DNA from: UBA2241 sp963777895
GTDB taxonomy: Bacteria; Actinomycetota; Thermoleophilia; UBA2241
Reading direction: 5' to 3'
DNA: 64,000 nt
Assembly: GCA_963777895.1 (NCBI GenBank)
Contig: CAVZSF010000004.1
Location: forward strand, 186,001-250,000
Below are positions 16,163-24,095 of the stretch, one piece after another. Made by a program: the position numbers and the translations under genes. Below the pieces are notes generated by a model. The model saw only the letters and a program-made list of their open reading frames with translations. It was not told where the DNA came from and did no database searches. Numbering within the stretch: the first letter of the stretch is position 1; the number at the start of each line of letters is the position of its first letter.

Positions 16163-16600
16163 TCAGCCTTCCAGCAAGATCGTCACGGGGCCATCGTTGA
16201 CGAGTCCGACTCGCATGTGCGCGCCGAAGACGCCCGTCTCGACGGGCACCCCTGCGGCGCGCACCGCCGCCACGAACGCCTCGTAGACCGCCTCGCCCTG
16301 CTCGGGCGGCGCCGCTTCGGTGAAGCTCGGCCGGTTGCCCTTGCGCGTGTCGGCGTAGAGCGTGAACTGCGACACCGCCAGGACGGCGCCGCCGATGTCG
16401 CCCAGCGCCAGGTTCATCAAGCCCGCGTCGTCCTCGAAGACGCGCAGCTTCACCGTCTTCGCGGCGAGCCGCTCCGCCGTCGCCGCTGTGTCGTCGCGCG
16501 TCACGCCGACCAGGGCCAGAAAGCCGCGCCCGATCGCCCCGACCTGCACGCTCTCGACGCTCACTGCGGCCTCGCTGACCCGCTGCAGCAGGACTCTCAT
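16163..16600 (-). CDS. dtd: D-aminoacyl-tRNA deacylase
   Basis: Hydrolyses D-amino acids (and glycine on tRNA-Ala) from mischarged tRNA. Full length at 145 aa: MRVLLQRVSEAAVSVE start, VSQFTLYADTRKGNRPSF with the Ser-Gln-Phe-Thr active-site motif, and the C-terminal VGLVNDGPVTILLE carrying the NxGPVT cross-subunit motif. It converges with the acetolactate synthase gene with 37 bases between. Nothing is unusual. Confidence 0.96.
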   Translation of the reverse strand: MRVLLQRVSEAAVSVESVQVGAIGRGFLALVGVTRDDTAATAERLAAKTVKLRVFEDDAGLMNLALGDIGGAVLAVSQFTLYADTRKGNRPSFTEAAPPEQGEAVYEAFVAAVRAAGVPVETGVFGAHMRVGLVNDGPVTILLEG

Positions 16601-16724
16601 GGCCGGAGTCTAGCCAACCGACCTGCTCCAGTGCCAAGGATGGCGCGAACCGCCTGCAAACAGGGTTGACAGTCAGTGCTCGATGTGCGGGTCCGCACGG
16701 TCCACCGCGCCGCGCAGGCGAGGT

Positions 16725-16753
16725 TTGACAGGCGTCTGCCCCGGCCATACCAT
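16725..16753 (+). promoter_or_regulatory. groESL promoter
   Basis: TTGACA (16725-16730) and TACCAT (16748-16753) with a 17-base spacer, a near-consensus vegetative promoter directly upstream of the CIRCE operator. Confidence 0.75.
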
Positions 16754-16770
16754 AACGAGCCGCGGAGGAG

Positions 16771-16797
16771 TCAGCACTCTCTCCCCGAGAGTGCCAG
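16771..16797. promoter_or_regulatory. CIRCE operator (HrcA binding site)
   Basis: tcagcactc, 9 bases, gagtgccag: the inverted repeat of the CIRCE element with the 9-base spacer kept and two mismatches to the consensus arms. It sits between the promoter and groES, so HrcA repression of groESL is expected. The hrcA gene is not in the window. Confidence 0.88.
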
Positions 16798-16831
16798 AAC
16801 GTTCATGGAGACAAGCCAAAAGGAGGGTTGC

Positions 16832-17128
16832 ATGAAGCTCAAGCCGCTTGAAGATCGCGTCATCATCAAGGCCGTCAAGGAAGAGGAGAAGACGGCCAGC
16901 GGCATCGTCCTGCCCGACACGGCCAAAGAGAAGCCGATGATGGGCGAGGTCGTCGCGGTAGGCGACGGCAAGTGGGACGAAGATGGCGAGAAGCGCATTC
17001 CCGTCGACGTCAAGAAGGGCGACAAGGTCATCTACGGCAAGTACTCGGGCACCGAGTACAAGACCAAGGATGGCGACGAACTGCTCATCCTGCGTGCCAG
17101 TGAGATCCTGGCCATCGTCCAGAAGTAG
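16832..17128 (+). CDS. groES: Co-chaperonin GroES
   Basis: A 98-aa heptameric lid of the GroEL chamber. MKLKPLEDRVIIKAV starts the fold, EKTASGIVLPDTAKEKP is the mobile loop that docks to GroEL, and GDKVIYGKYSGTEYK is the conserved core. ATG 16832 follows an aggaggg ribosome site. Transcription is controlled by the promoter and CIRCE operator just upstream. The gap to groEL is 15 bases. Confidence 0.97.
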   Translation: MKLKPLEDRVIIKAVKEEEKTASGIVLPDTAKEKPMMGEVVAVGDGKWDEDGEKRIPVDVKKGDKVIYGKYSGTEYKTKDGDELLILRASEILAIVQK

Positions 17129-17143
17129 AGGAGTTGACCAAGC

Positions 17144-18778
17144 GTGGCTAAGGAACTGAAGTACCAGGACGAAGCCCGGCGCGCTCTCGAGCGCGGCGTG
17201 AACGCGCTCGCCGATGCCGTGAAGATCACCCTCGGCCCCAAGGGTCGCTACGTGGTGCTCGACAAGAAGTTCGGCGCTCCGACCATCACCAACGACGGCG
17301 TCACCATCGCCCGCGAGATCGAGCTCGAGGACGTCTTCGAGAACCAGGGCGCCCAGCTGGTGCGCGAAGTCGCCACCAAGACCAACGACATCGCCGGTGA
17401 CGGCACCACCACCGCGACGCTGCTCGCGCAGGCCATCGTACGTGAGGGCCTCCGCATCGTAGCGGCCGGCGCCAACCCGATGGCCGTCAAGCGCGGCATC
17501 GAGGCCGCCGTCGACGAGGCCGTTGCCTCCATCAAGGCGGACTCGAAGGAGATCTCCGGCAAGGAGGAGATCGCCCGCGTGGCCACCATCTCCGCCCGCG
17601 ACCGTGCCGTCGGCGACGTCATCGCCGACGCGATCGAGAAGGTCGGCAAGGACGGCGTGGTCAACGTCGAGGAGTCGAACACCTTCGGCCTCGACCTCGA
17701 GTTCACCGAGGGCATGCAGTTCGACAAGGGCTACCTGAGCCCGTACATGATCACCGACCCCGAGCGCATGGAAGCCGTTCTCGAGGACCCGTACATCCTG
17801 ATCGCCAACCAGAAGGTCGGGGCGGTCCAGGACCTGCTCCCCGTGCTCGAGAAGGTCATCCAGCAGGGCAAGCAGCTGCTCATCGTCTCTGAGGACGTCG
17901 AGGGCGAGGCCCTCGCGACCCTCGTCGTGAACAAGCTGCGCGGCACGTTCACCAGCGTCGCCGTGAAGGCCCCCGGCTTCGGCGACCGCCGCAAGCGCAT
18001 GCTCGAGGACATCGCCATCCTCTCCGGCGGCGAGGTCATCACCGAGGAGATGGGCCTCAAGCTCGACAACACCCAGCTCTCGCAGCTCGGCCGCGCCCGC
18101 AAGGTCGTCGTGACCAAGGACAACACGACCATCATCGACGGCGCCGGCGACACCGAGCAGATCAAGGGCCGCATCAAGCAGATCAAGAGCGAGATCGAGA
18201 CCACCGACAGCGACTTCGACCGTGAGAAGCTCCAGGAGCGTCTCGCCAAGCTCGCCGGCGGCGTGGCCGTCGTCAAGGTCGGCGCCGCGACCGAGGTCGA
18301 GATGAAAGAGACCAAGCACCGCGTCGAGGACGCCCTCAACGCGACCCGCGCCGCTCTCGAGGAGGGCATCGTGCCCGGCGGCGGCGTCGTGCTGGTCAAC
18401 GCCATCAAGAACATCAAGGTCGACAAGAAGTCGGACGACGTCGACTTCCGCAGCGGCAAGCAGATCATCGTGCGCGCGCTCGAGGAGCCGCTGCGTCAGA
18501 TCGCCGAGAACGCGGGCATGGAAGGCTCGGTCGTGATCAACACGGTGAAGGGCCTGCCCAAGGGCGAGGGCCTCAACGCCGAGACCGGCGTGTACGAGGA
18601 CCTCGTCAAGGCCGGCATCATCGACCCGGCCATGGTGACGCGTTCCGCCCTGCAGAACGCGGCGTCGATCGCCAAGAACATCCTCACCACCGAGTGCATC
18701 GTGGCCGACAAGCCTGAGCCGGCCGGTAACGGCGGCGGCATGGGCGGCGGCGGCGGGATGCCTCCGGGGATGATGTAA
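17144..18778 (+). CDS. groEL: Chaperonin GroEL
   Basis: A 544-aa 60-kDa chaperonin. ITLGPKGRYVVLDKKFG and NDIAGDGTTTATLLAQA are the ATP-binding motifs, with the catalytic Asp in the second. GIVPGGGVVLVNA is also present, and the C-terminus ends in the Gly-Met repeat GGGMGGGGGMPPGMM. GTG start with gaggag upstream. It is co-transcribed with groES and followed by a run of UUCG hairpins and a terminator. It is the only groEL copy in the window. Confidence 0.98.
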   Translation: MAKELKYQDEARRALERGVNALADAVKITLGPKGRYVVLDKKFGAPTITNDGVTIAREIELEDVFENQGAQLVREVATKTNDIAGDGTTTATLLAQAIVREGLRIVAAGANPMAVKRGIEAAVDEAVASIKADSKEISGKEEIARVATISARDRAVGDVIADAIEKVGKDGVVNVEESNTFGLDLEFTEGMQFDKGYLSPYMITDPERMEAVLEDPYILIANQKVGAVQDLLPVLEKVIQQGKQLLIVSEDVEGEALATLVVNKLRGTFTSVAVKAPGFGDRRKRMLEDIAILSGGEVITEEMGLKLDNTQLSQLGRARKVVVTKDNTTIIDGAGDTEQIKGRIKQIKSEIETTDSDFDREKLQERLAKLAGGVAVVKVGAATEVEMKETKHRVEDALNATRAALEEGIVPGGGVVLVNAIKNIKVDKKSDDVDFRSGKQIIVRALEEPLRQIAENAGMEGSVVINTVKGLPKGEGLNAETGVYEDLVKAGIIDPAMVTRSALQNAASIAKNILTTECIVADKPEPAGNGGGMGGGGGMPPGMM

Positions 18779-18857
18779 GCCGATTCACCTTCGGTGATCG
18801 GCTTGCGGCCTTGCCTTCGGCAGGTCGCAAGAACCACCTGATCGCTTCGGCGACCAG
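18779..18857 (+). repeat. Three consecutive cUUCGg stem-loops after groEL
   Basis: Three adjacent hairpins at 18779-18802, 18803-18830 and 18838-18857, each closed by the very stable cuucgg tetraloop. They begin directly at the groEL stop and precede the terminator at 18872. Stem sequences differ; the loop is the same each time. Confidence 0.8.
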
Positions 18858-18871
18858 TTACTTTCGCGTCA

Positions 18872-18914
18872 GCGGCGGGCGGGCCTCACGGCCCGCCCGC
18901 CGCGTTTTGTTCTT
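18872..18914. terminator. Intrinsic terminator between groEL and cyclase operon
   Basis: A 14-bp perfect G+C stem (18872-18885 with 18890-18903), loop tcac, then gttttgttctt. It serves groEL; the other strand terminates just past the end of the minus-strand cyclase gene, so it may act both ways. Confidence 0.88.
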
Positions 18915-20293
18915 ATGCAGTGGCCGGGGGCAGTGCCGCGTACAGGTGCCACGGCTCCGGCACGCCCTTCAGCGGGTGCTCGCCGCGGTCCTCGAAGACG
19001 AGCCCCGAGCCGGCGACGAGGTCCTTGACGGTCGAGCTGACGAGGACCTCGGAGGGGCCGGCGAGGGCGCCGACCCGGGCGCCGATGTGGACGGCGATGC
19101 CGCCCACATCGGCGCCCATCAGCTCGATCTCGCCGGTGTGGCAGCCCGCCCGGACCTCCAAACCCAGCGGCTTCACCGCCGCGCAGATGCCTTGAGCGCA
19201 CTTCACGGCCCGTGCCGGCCCGTCAAACGTGGCCAGGAAGCCGTCACCGGTGGTCTTCACCTCGACACCGCGGTACCTGTTCAGGAAGGACCGAACGACG
19301 GAGTTGTGCTGTTCGAGAGCAGTCTTCCAGGCGGCGTCGCCGACCTCAGCTGCCCTGTGAGTCGAGCCGACCAGATCGGTGAACAGTACAGTCGCGAGTC
19401 TGCGGTCGAGGGCAGCCTCCTCGTCGCGAGCTGAGGCGATGAACGTCTCGACGGCGGAGACATAGCGTTCCATGTTGGCGGGGATGTGCAGAGACCCTCT
19501 GTCCAGTTGGATCCGGCGGCAGCCGGGGATCCGCGCCGCGACGTACTCGAGCGCGGCTGTCTCGTCGGGGTCGCCTTGCGGGGCGATGATCACGGCGGTG
19601 GGCACGCATATGCGTGGGCAAGACCGGCCGGATGTCGGTGTCGCGCCACATCCTGCCAAGCTGTTCGATGCTGTTCGGTGTGGCCGAGTAGCGACACCAT
19701 TTCGCCAGCCAGCGCTGGAAGGTGGGGTCCGCATACAGGGGTTCGTTCTCCGGGCTGTCGCCGAGGTAGTCGTGAGCCTGCAGGACGATGTTCCTGTCGG
19801 TCCCCCACGACGGGCAGAAGGTGTCCACCCATGTCCTCCCAGCCGGCCTCGGACTCGCCCCACGGGTAGTCCTCGTCCTGCGCGTAGTACACCGGCCCGT
19901 CCAGCCACAGTGCCTCGGTGCGTTCGGGATGGGTGGCCGCGAAGAAGGCTGCAAGAGCGGGCCGATCCAGCCCTCGGCGTAGAGGGCCGCTCGCTCGACG
20001 CCGGCGGCGTCCATCACCGCCCTGATGTCGTCCATCTGGACGTCGAGACTCGGTGCGCCGCTGAGACGGTCCGACATGCCCACGCCGCGCTTGTCGAAGT
20101 GGAGGACGCGCATGTTCTTCGCGATGCGCCTCAACTGGCGGGCCCAGGCGGGGAACTCCCAAATGACCTCGATGTGGGAAGCCCATCCGTAGACGAAGAC
20201 GAGCGTGCTCGGTCCCTCGCCAAAGTCCTGATAGGCGATGCAGGCGCCGTCGATCGTCCGCGCCCACCGAGTCTGCGGGATCTCGATCACCAT
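18913..20293 (-). pseudogene. Alpha/beta-hydrolase-like / class III cyclase fusion, frameshifted
   Basis: Paralog of the intact gene at 21380-22765. Corrected, residues 1-260 are an alpha/beta-hydrolase fold (TRWARTIDGACIAYQDFGEGP, FDKRGVGMSDRLSG) and the rest is a class III nucleotide cyclase (LATVLFTDLVGST, VKTTGDGFLATFDG, GGIAVHIGARVGALAG). The frame changes three times in the hydrolase half: one base is missing near 19961, and one is extra near 19832 and near 19612. The cyclase half is intact and nearly identical in DNA to its paralog. The usual hydrolase Ser nucleophile is not visible, although the motif falls on the first shift. Either a damaged gene or base errors; the intact cyclase half favours errors. 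Confidence 0.75.
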
Positions 20294-20343
20294 CTGACCG
20301 TCCTCGCGCTCTCCCAGCGCCGCTCACGTCGTGCGGGGCGGCG

Positions 20344-21330
20344 CTACTCCTGAGCCTGCGCCCCCTGCATGTCGCGTACCGTGCGCACCAGGCCGTCCAG
20401 CAGGCCGACCGCCAGCCCGGGCTCGTCCTTCAGGAGCTTCTGGAACGCCTTACGGTCGATCCGGGCCGTGGTCAGCTCGCCGACGGCGGTCACCGTCGCG
20501 GAGCGATTGCCGCCGTCGAGCAGCGCCAGCTCGCCGAAGCAGTCGTCCTCGCCGAGGGCGCGCGTGTGTCCGCCGGGCGTCCGCACGCGCGCCCGTCCGT
20601 TCAGGATGATGTGCATCGAGTCGCCTAGTGCCCCGGCGAGCACGACGACGGCGCCGTCCGGGTAGCGCTCGACGGTGGCTGCCTTCGCGACGCGACGAAG
20701 GTCTCGCTCCGGGATGCCCTGGAAGATGCCGACGTGGCCGAGGATCGATAGCCAGCCGAGGGCTTCCTTGCCCTGCATGACCTTGCCGACGGCCTCCGAG
20801 CGGGCGTGCCTGCCGTCGGTGACCGCCTCCCAGTCGCCCAGCTTGCCGTGGTCGACGATGCGCTGCACGTCGAGCCGCATCAGGTCGCGCGCGACGAGCG
20901 TCAGTCCCTTCAACAGCCCGGGCGCGAAGGTAGGTTCGTCGTGGAGGAGCTTCTGGAAGGCGTCACGACCGACGCAGGCGGCGACCGTCGGGCCGCTGGC
21001 GACGACGGTCGCCATGCGCGGGGCGCCGTCGAGCAGGGAGAGCTCGCCGAAGTGGTCGCCGGGGTGCACGGGATGCTCCCTGCCGTCGCGCTGCACGCGC
21101 GCCTCACCCTCGAGCAGGATGTAGAAGGCGTCGCCGGGGTACCCCTCGCGGACGATGGTCTCGCCGTCCTCGTAGCTGAAGTAGCGTGCGAGGGTGGCGA
21201 TCGCGTGCCGGTGCTTGCGCGGCAGCGCCTGGAACAGGGGCGCCTGTTCGAGTGCGCTGAGCAGTTGTGGCCGCAGGACCTTCTCCGGCGCATCGCTCGA
21301 GGCCTTGGCCGACGTGCCCTCTCCGCTCAT
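20344..21330 (-). CDS. Tandem cyclic-nucleotide-binding domain protein
   Basis: A 328-aa protein made almost wholly of two CRP-type cNMP-binding domains (about residues 32-150 and 200-318). Each has a canonical phosphate-binding cassette: FGELSLLDGAPRMATVVA and FGELALLDGGNRSATVTA, with the Glu that holds the ribose and the Arg that holds the cyclic phosphate. No DNA-binding helix-turn-helix, kinase or membrane segment is visible, so it may act through protein partners, as do PKA regulatory subunits. It lies between two cyclase-fusion genes with gaps of about 50 bases on either side on the same strand. Confidence 0.88.
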   Translation of the reverse strand: MSGEGTSAKASSDAPEKVLRPQLLSALEQAPLFQALPRKHRHAIATLARYFSYEDGETIVREGYPGDAFYILLEGEARVQRDGREHPVHPGDHFGELSLLDGAPRMATVVASGPTVAACVGRDAFQKLLHDEPTFAPGLLKGLTLVARDLMRLDVQRIVDHGKLGDWEAVTDGRHARSEAVGKVMQGKEALGWLSILGHVGIFQGIPERDLRRVAKAATVERYPDGAVVVLAGALGDSMHIILNGRARVRTPGGHTRALGEDDCFGELALLDGGNRSATVTAVGELTTARIDRKAFQKLLKDEPGLAVGLLDGLVRTVRDMQGAQAQE

Positions 21331-21379
21331 GCTGGTTCCCCCCTTCGCCCGGCCGTGCCGGACGTTCCTGGCAGCCGCC

Positions 21380-22765
21380 TCAGGCGGCCGCGGTCACTGC
21401 ATGGAGCCGCCAGGGCTCATCGATGCCTTTCAACTGGTGCTCGCCACGGTCTTCGAAGGTGAGACCCGAGCCGGCCACGAGGTCCTTGACGGTCGAGCTG
21501 ACGAGGACCTCGGAGGGCCCGGCGAGAGCGGCGACCCGGGCGCCGATGTGGACGGCGATGCCGCCCACATCGGCGCCCAGCAGCTCGATCTCGCCGGTGT
21601 GGCACCCGGCGCGCACCTCGAGTCCGAGCGGCTTCACCGCCTCGCAGATGCCCTGGGCGCACTTCACGGCGCGCGCCGGACCATCAAAGGTCGCGAGGAA
21701 GCCGTCGCCGGTCGTCTTGACCTCGCTGCCACGGTAGCGTGCGAGCAGAGCGCGCACCGTGAGGTCGTGCCGGCCGAGCAGCTCCTTCCAGCGCGCGTCG
21801 CCCACCTCGCAGGCCTTGTCCGTCGACCCCACGATGTCGGTGAACAGGACGGTCGCCAGGGCGCGGTCGAGCACTGCCTCCTCTTGGCGCACGGAGTCGA
21901 CGAAGGCCTCGATGGCACGCACGAGAGGTTCCGGCTCCTCGACCCACACGACGCCTTCACGGCCCGGTACCAGCGCCTGCCTGGCTCCGGGGATGTGGGC
22001 GACGCAGTAGTCGTTCATGGCGTCCCAGTCCGCGTCCTTGGCGTCTGCCTTGCCGAGCACCAGCGTCGGCACGTGGACGCTGGCGAGCACGTCGCGGACA
22101 TCGGTCTCGTACCACATCTGGTCGAAGGCTTTGTAGCTCGCCGGCGTGGCGGCGCAGCGCATGAAGCGCCCGGACCAGCGGAGGAAGGCGGGGTCGCGCG
22201 CGAGGGCACGGGCTGCGGGACTGTCGCCGAAACCCTGGCGCACGAACTCATCAGCCTGGGCGTCATCGCCCCATACTGCGAGCATGCGCGCCAGGAGCTC
22301 GTCCTGCTCGCCCTGCGTGACACCTATGGGCACGTCCTCTGCGTGGCAGATCTCCGCGTCGATGCAGAGCGCGAGCACCCTTTCCGGTGACGTCGCCGCG
22401 AACATGCACGCGAGCGCCGGCCCGCCGTTCCCCCATCCGAAGAGCGCGGCGCGTTCGACCGCCGCGGCATCCATGACCGCCCGGACGTCGTCCATCTGGA
22501 CGTCGAGTCCGGGCGGTCCGGTCAGCCGGTCCGACATGCCGACGCCGCGCTTGTCGAACTGCAGCACGCGCATGTTCCTCGCGAGGCGGCGCATGAACCG
22601 GGCGAAGCGCGGCTGCTCCCAGTAGATCTCGAGGTGGGACACCCAGCCGTGGATCACGACCAGGGTGACGGGACCTTCGCCGAAGTCCTGGTAGGCGATG
22701 CAGGCGCCGTCCACGGTTGTGGCCCACCTGGTCTTCGGCATGTCGACCGCGACGGCACAGGTCAT
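21380..22765 (-). CDS. Alpha/beta-hydrolase-like / class III adenylate cyclase fusion
   Basis: A 461-aa cytosolic protein. Residues 10-280 are an alpha/beta-hydrolase fold (KTRWATTVDGACIAYQDFGEGP, FDKRGVGMSDRLTG), but the elbow reads FGWGNGGPAL, with Gly where GxSxGGP has the nucleophilic Ser, and the usual C-terminal His motif is also absent. Residues 295-461 are a class III cyclase: LATVLFTDIVGST (metal Asp), VKTTGDGFLATFDG (second Asp), and GGIAVHIGARVAALAG with the transition-state Arg but His in place of the usual Asn. This looks like a small-molecule sensor driving cAMP synthesis. It is the first gene of the operon with the cNMP receptor and the paralog. Confidence 0.85.
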   Translation of the reverse strand: MTCAVAVDMPKTRWATTVDGACIAYQDFGEGPVTLVVIHGWVSHLEIYWEQPRFARFMRRLARNMRVLQFDKRGVGMSDRLTGPPGLDVQMDDVRAVMDAAAVERAALFGWGNGGPALACMFAATSPERVLALCIDAEICHAEDVPIGVTQGEQDELLARMLAVWGDDAQADEFVRQGFGDSPAARALARDPAFLRWSGRFMRCAATPASYKAFDQMWYETDVRDVLASVHVPTLVLGKADAKDADWDAMNDYCVAHIPGARQALVPGREGVVWVEEPEPLVRAIEAFVDSVRQEEAVLDRALATVLFTDIVGSTDKACEVGDARWKELLGRHDLTVRALLARYRGSEVKTTGDGFLATFDGPARAVKCAQGICEAVKPLGLEVRAGCHTGEIELLGADVGGIAVHIGARVAALAGPSEVLVSSTVKDLVAGSGLTFEDRGEHQLKGIDEPWRLHAVTAAA

Positions 22766-22895
22766 CGTTCAACCCCTCCCCCCACAACGACGACGACCGT
22801 TGCATTCTACGCTTCTGAGCCTGGGCGTCAGCGTCGATCTGGAACATCCGTCTAGAAACGCAGGGTGTTGTCTGAATCGGGCACATACTCGCATC

Positions 22896-23123
22896 ATGGG
22901 CATCGTCACCGGTAATGCCGTGCACGTCCTGGTCGTCACCGGCCCCCAGCGCGAGCGGCTCTACGAGCGCTTCCGCGAGATCTATCTCGGCCGGGACGAT
23001 GTGCTTGTCGTCAAAGACCGGCGCGGCGGGGAACGGCGGCGCGTGATGCGCCCCGTGTCGCCGGAGCGCCGCCGCGCCGACCGCCGCCGCGCGGCGCCCT
23101 GGATGACGTTCCCACCCGACTGA
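22896..23123 (+). CDS. Small basic protein of unknown function
   Basis: A 75-aa reading frame divergent from the cyclase operon. The N-terminal half looks folded (GNAVHVLVVTGPQRERLYERF). The second half is very basic with repeated Arg blocks (VKDRRGGERRR, ERRRADRRRAAPW), a pattern found in short actinobacterial proteins of unknown role. A stem-loop (23133-23158) lies 9 bases after the stop, which supports a real transcript. There is no strong ribosome site. I cannot assign a function. Confidence 0.45.
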   Translation: MGIVTGNAVHVLVVTGPQRERLYERFREIYLGRDDVLVVKDRRGGERRRVMRPVSPERRRADRRRAAPWMTFPPD

Positions 23124-23132
23124 CTCCGTAGG

Positions 23133-23158
23133 CCGGCTCGGCGGCCAAGCCGAGCCGG
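23133..23158 (+). terminator. Stem-loop after the small basic gene
   Basis: A 9-bp stem (ccggctcgg with ccgagccgg) and an 8-base loop, without a T run. Confidence 0.5.
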
Positions 23159-23210
23159 GGGAGGCCCGCCCGGCCGCCGCCCTCTTCGCCGCCGATACCC
23201 CCCGGGGCCC

Positions 23211-23240
23211 GTGAACCCGAGCCCACCGTTCGCATATACT
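23211..23240 (+). promoter_or_regulatory. Probable promoter of the methyltransferase gene
   Basis: gtgaac and TATACT (23235-23240) with an 18-base spacer, 47 bases before the ATG at 23288. The -10 is good and the -35 weak. Confidence 0.4.
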
Positions 23241-23287
23241 GCGGTCCATCGTTCGTCCCGCCTGATCACGTGTGGAGGTCGCTGTCT

Positions 23288-24091
23288 ATGTTCCTGATGG
23301 GTGAATCGATCAATGGGACGCGCAAGGGGGTCGGTGACGCGATCCAGGCGCGTGATGCACAGTTCATCAAGGACCTCGCGCTGGAGCAGGTCGAGGCGGG
23401 CGCCGGTCTGCTCGACGTGAACGGTGGCGTCGCCGGCGGCAACGAGATCGACGACCTCACTTGGCTGATCGACAACGTCATGAGCGTCACCGACACACAG
23501 CTCATGGTCGACTCTGCCAGCCCCAAGGCGCTCGACGCCGGGGTGCGCGCGATCATCGACAAGGGCGGGAAGGTGCCGTTCATCAACTCGATCAGCGGCG
23601 AGCAGCCTCGTATCGACGCCGTCCTGCCCCTCGTCGAGAAGTACAAGTGCCCGGTCGTCGGCCTGTGCCTGAGCGACGCCGGCATCCCGCCGACGCCCGA
23701 GGACCGGTTCGCCGTCGCCAAGCAGCTCTTCGACCTGTGCACCGGCGCCGGCCTTCCGGCCGAGGACCTCTGGGTCGACCCACTCGTGCTCGCGGTCTCG
23801 GCCGACCCTTGCGCGGCGCAGACGACGATGGACACCCTGAAGCTCATCAAGGAACGCCTGCCGGTACGCACGACCGGCGGCCTCAGCAACGTGAGTTTCG
23901 GGCTGCCAAACCGCGCCCTGCTGAACCGTACCTTCGTCTCGATGTGCGCCGGGCTCGGCCTGGACGGCGTGATCGTCGACGTGCGCAACAAGCCGATGAT
24001 GGCCGCCGTCAAGGCGATCGAGGCGCTGCGCGGCGAGGACAACTTCTGTGGCGCCTACCTCAAGGCGCACCGCGCCGGAATCCTGGAGTAG
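23288..24091 (+). CDS. Methyltetrahydrofolate:corrinoid methyltransferase (MtgA/AcsE-like)
   Basis: A 267-aa TIM-barrel pterin-binding enzyme that moves a methyl group between a corrinoid protein and tetrahydrofolate. MGESINGTRKGVGDAI at the start and AGAGLLDVNGGVAGGNEIDDLTWL are family hallmarks, followed by LMVDSASPKALDAG, PFINSISGEQPR, TTGGLSNVSFGLPNR (pterin loop) and DVRNKPMMAAVKAI. ATG 23288 fits these and a ggagg site. The length matches MtgA/AcsE rather than the larger MetH. An MttB-family enzyme lies 9 kb downstream, so the two may form one methyl-transfer route; no corrinoid protein is seen in the window. Confidence 0.88.
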   Translation: MFLMGESINGTRKGVGDAIQARDAQFIKDLALEQVEAGAGLLDVNGGVAGGNEIDDLTWLIDNVMSVTDTQLMVDSASPKALDAGVRAIIDKGGKVPFINSISGEQPRIDAVLPLVEKYKCPVVGLCLSDAGIPPTPEDRFAVAKQLFDLCTGAGLPAEDLWVDPLVLAVSADPCAAQTTMDTLKLIKERLPVRTTGGLSNVSFGLPNRALLNRTFVSMCAGLGLDGVIVDVRNKPMMAAVKAIEALRGEDNFCGAYLKAHRAGILE

Positions 24092-24095
24092 GGGG

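Noticed and set aside
16672..16680. A second promoter (ttgaca) upstream of groES
   Set aside because: A -35-like hexamer is present, but no -10 at a suitable distance; the 16725-16753 promoter is better placed before CIRCE.
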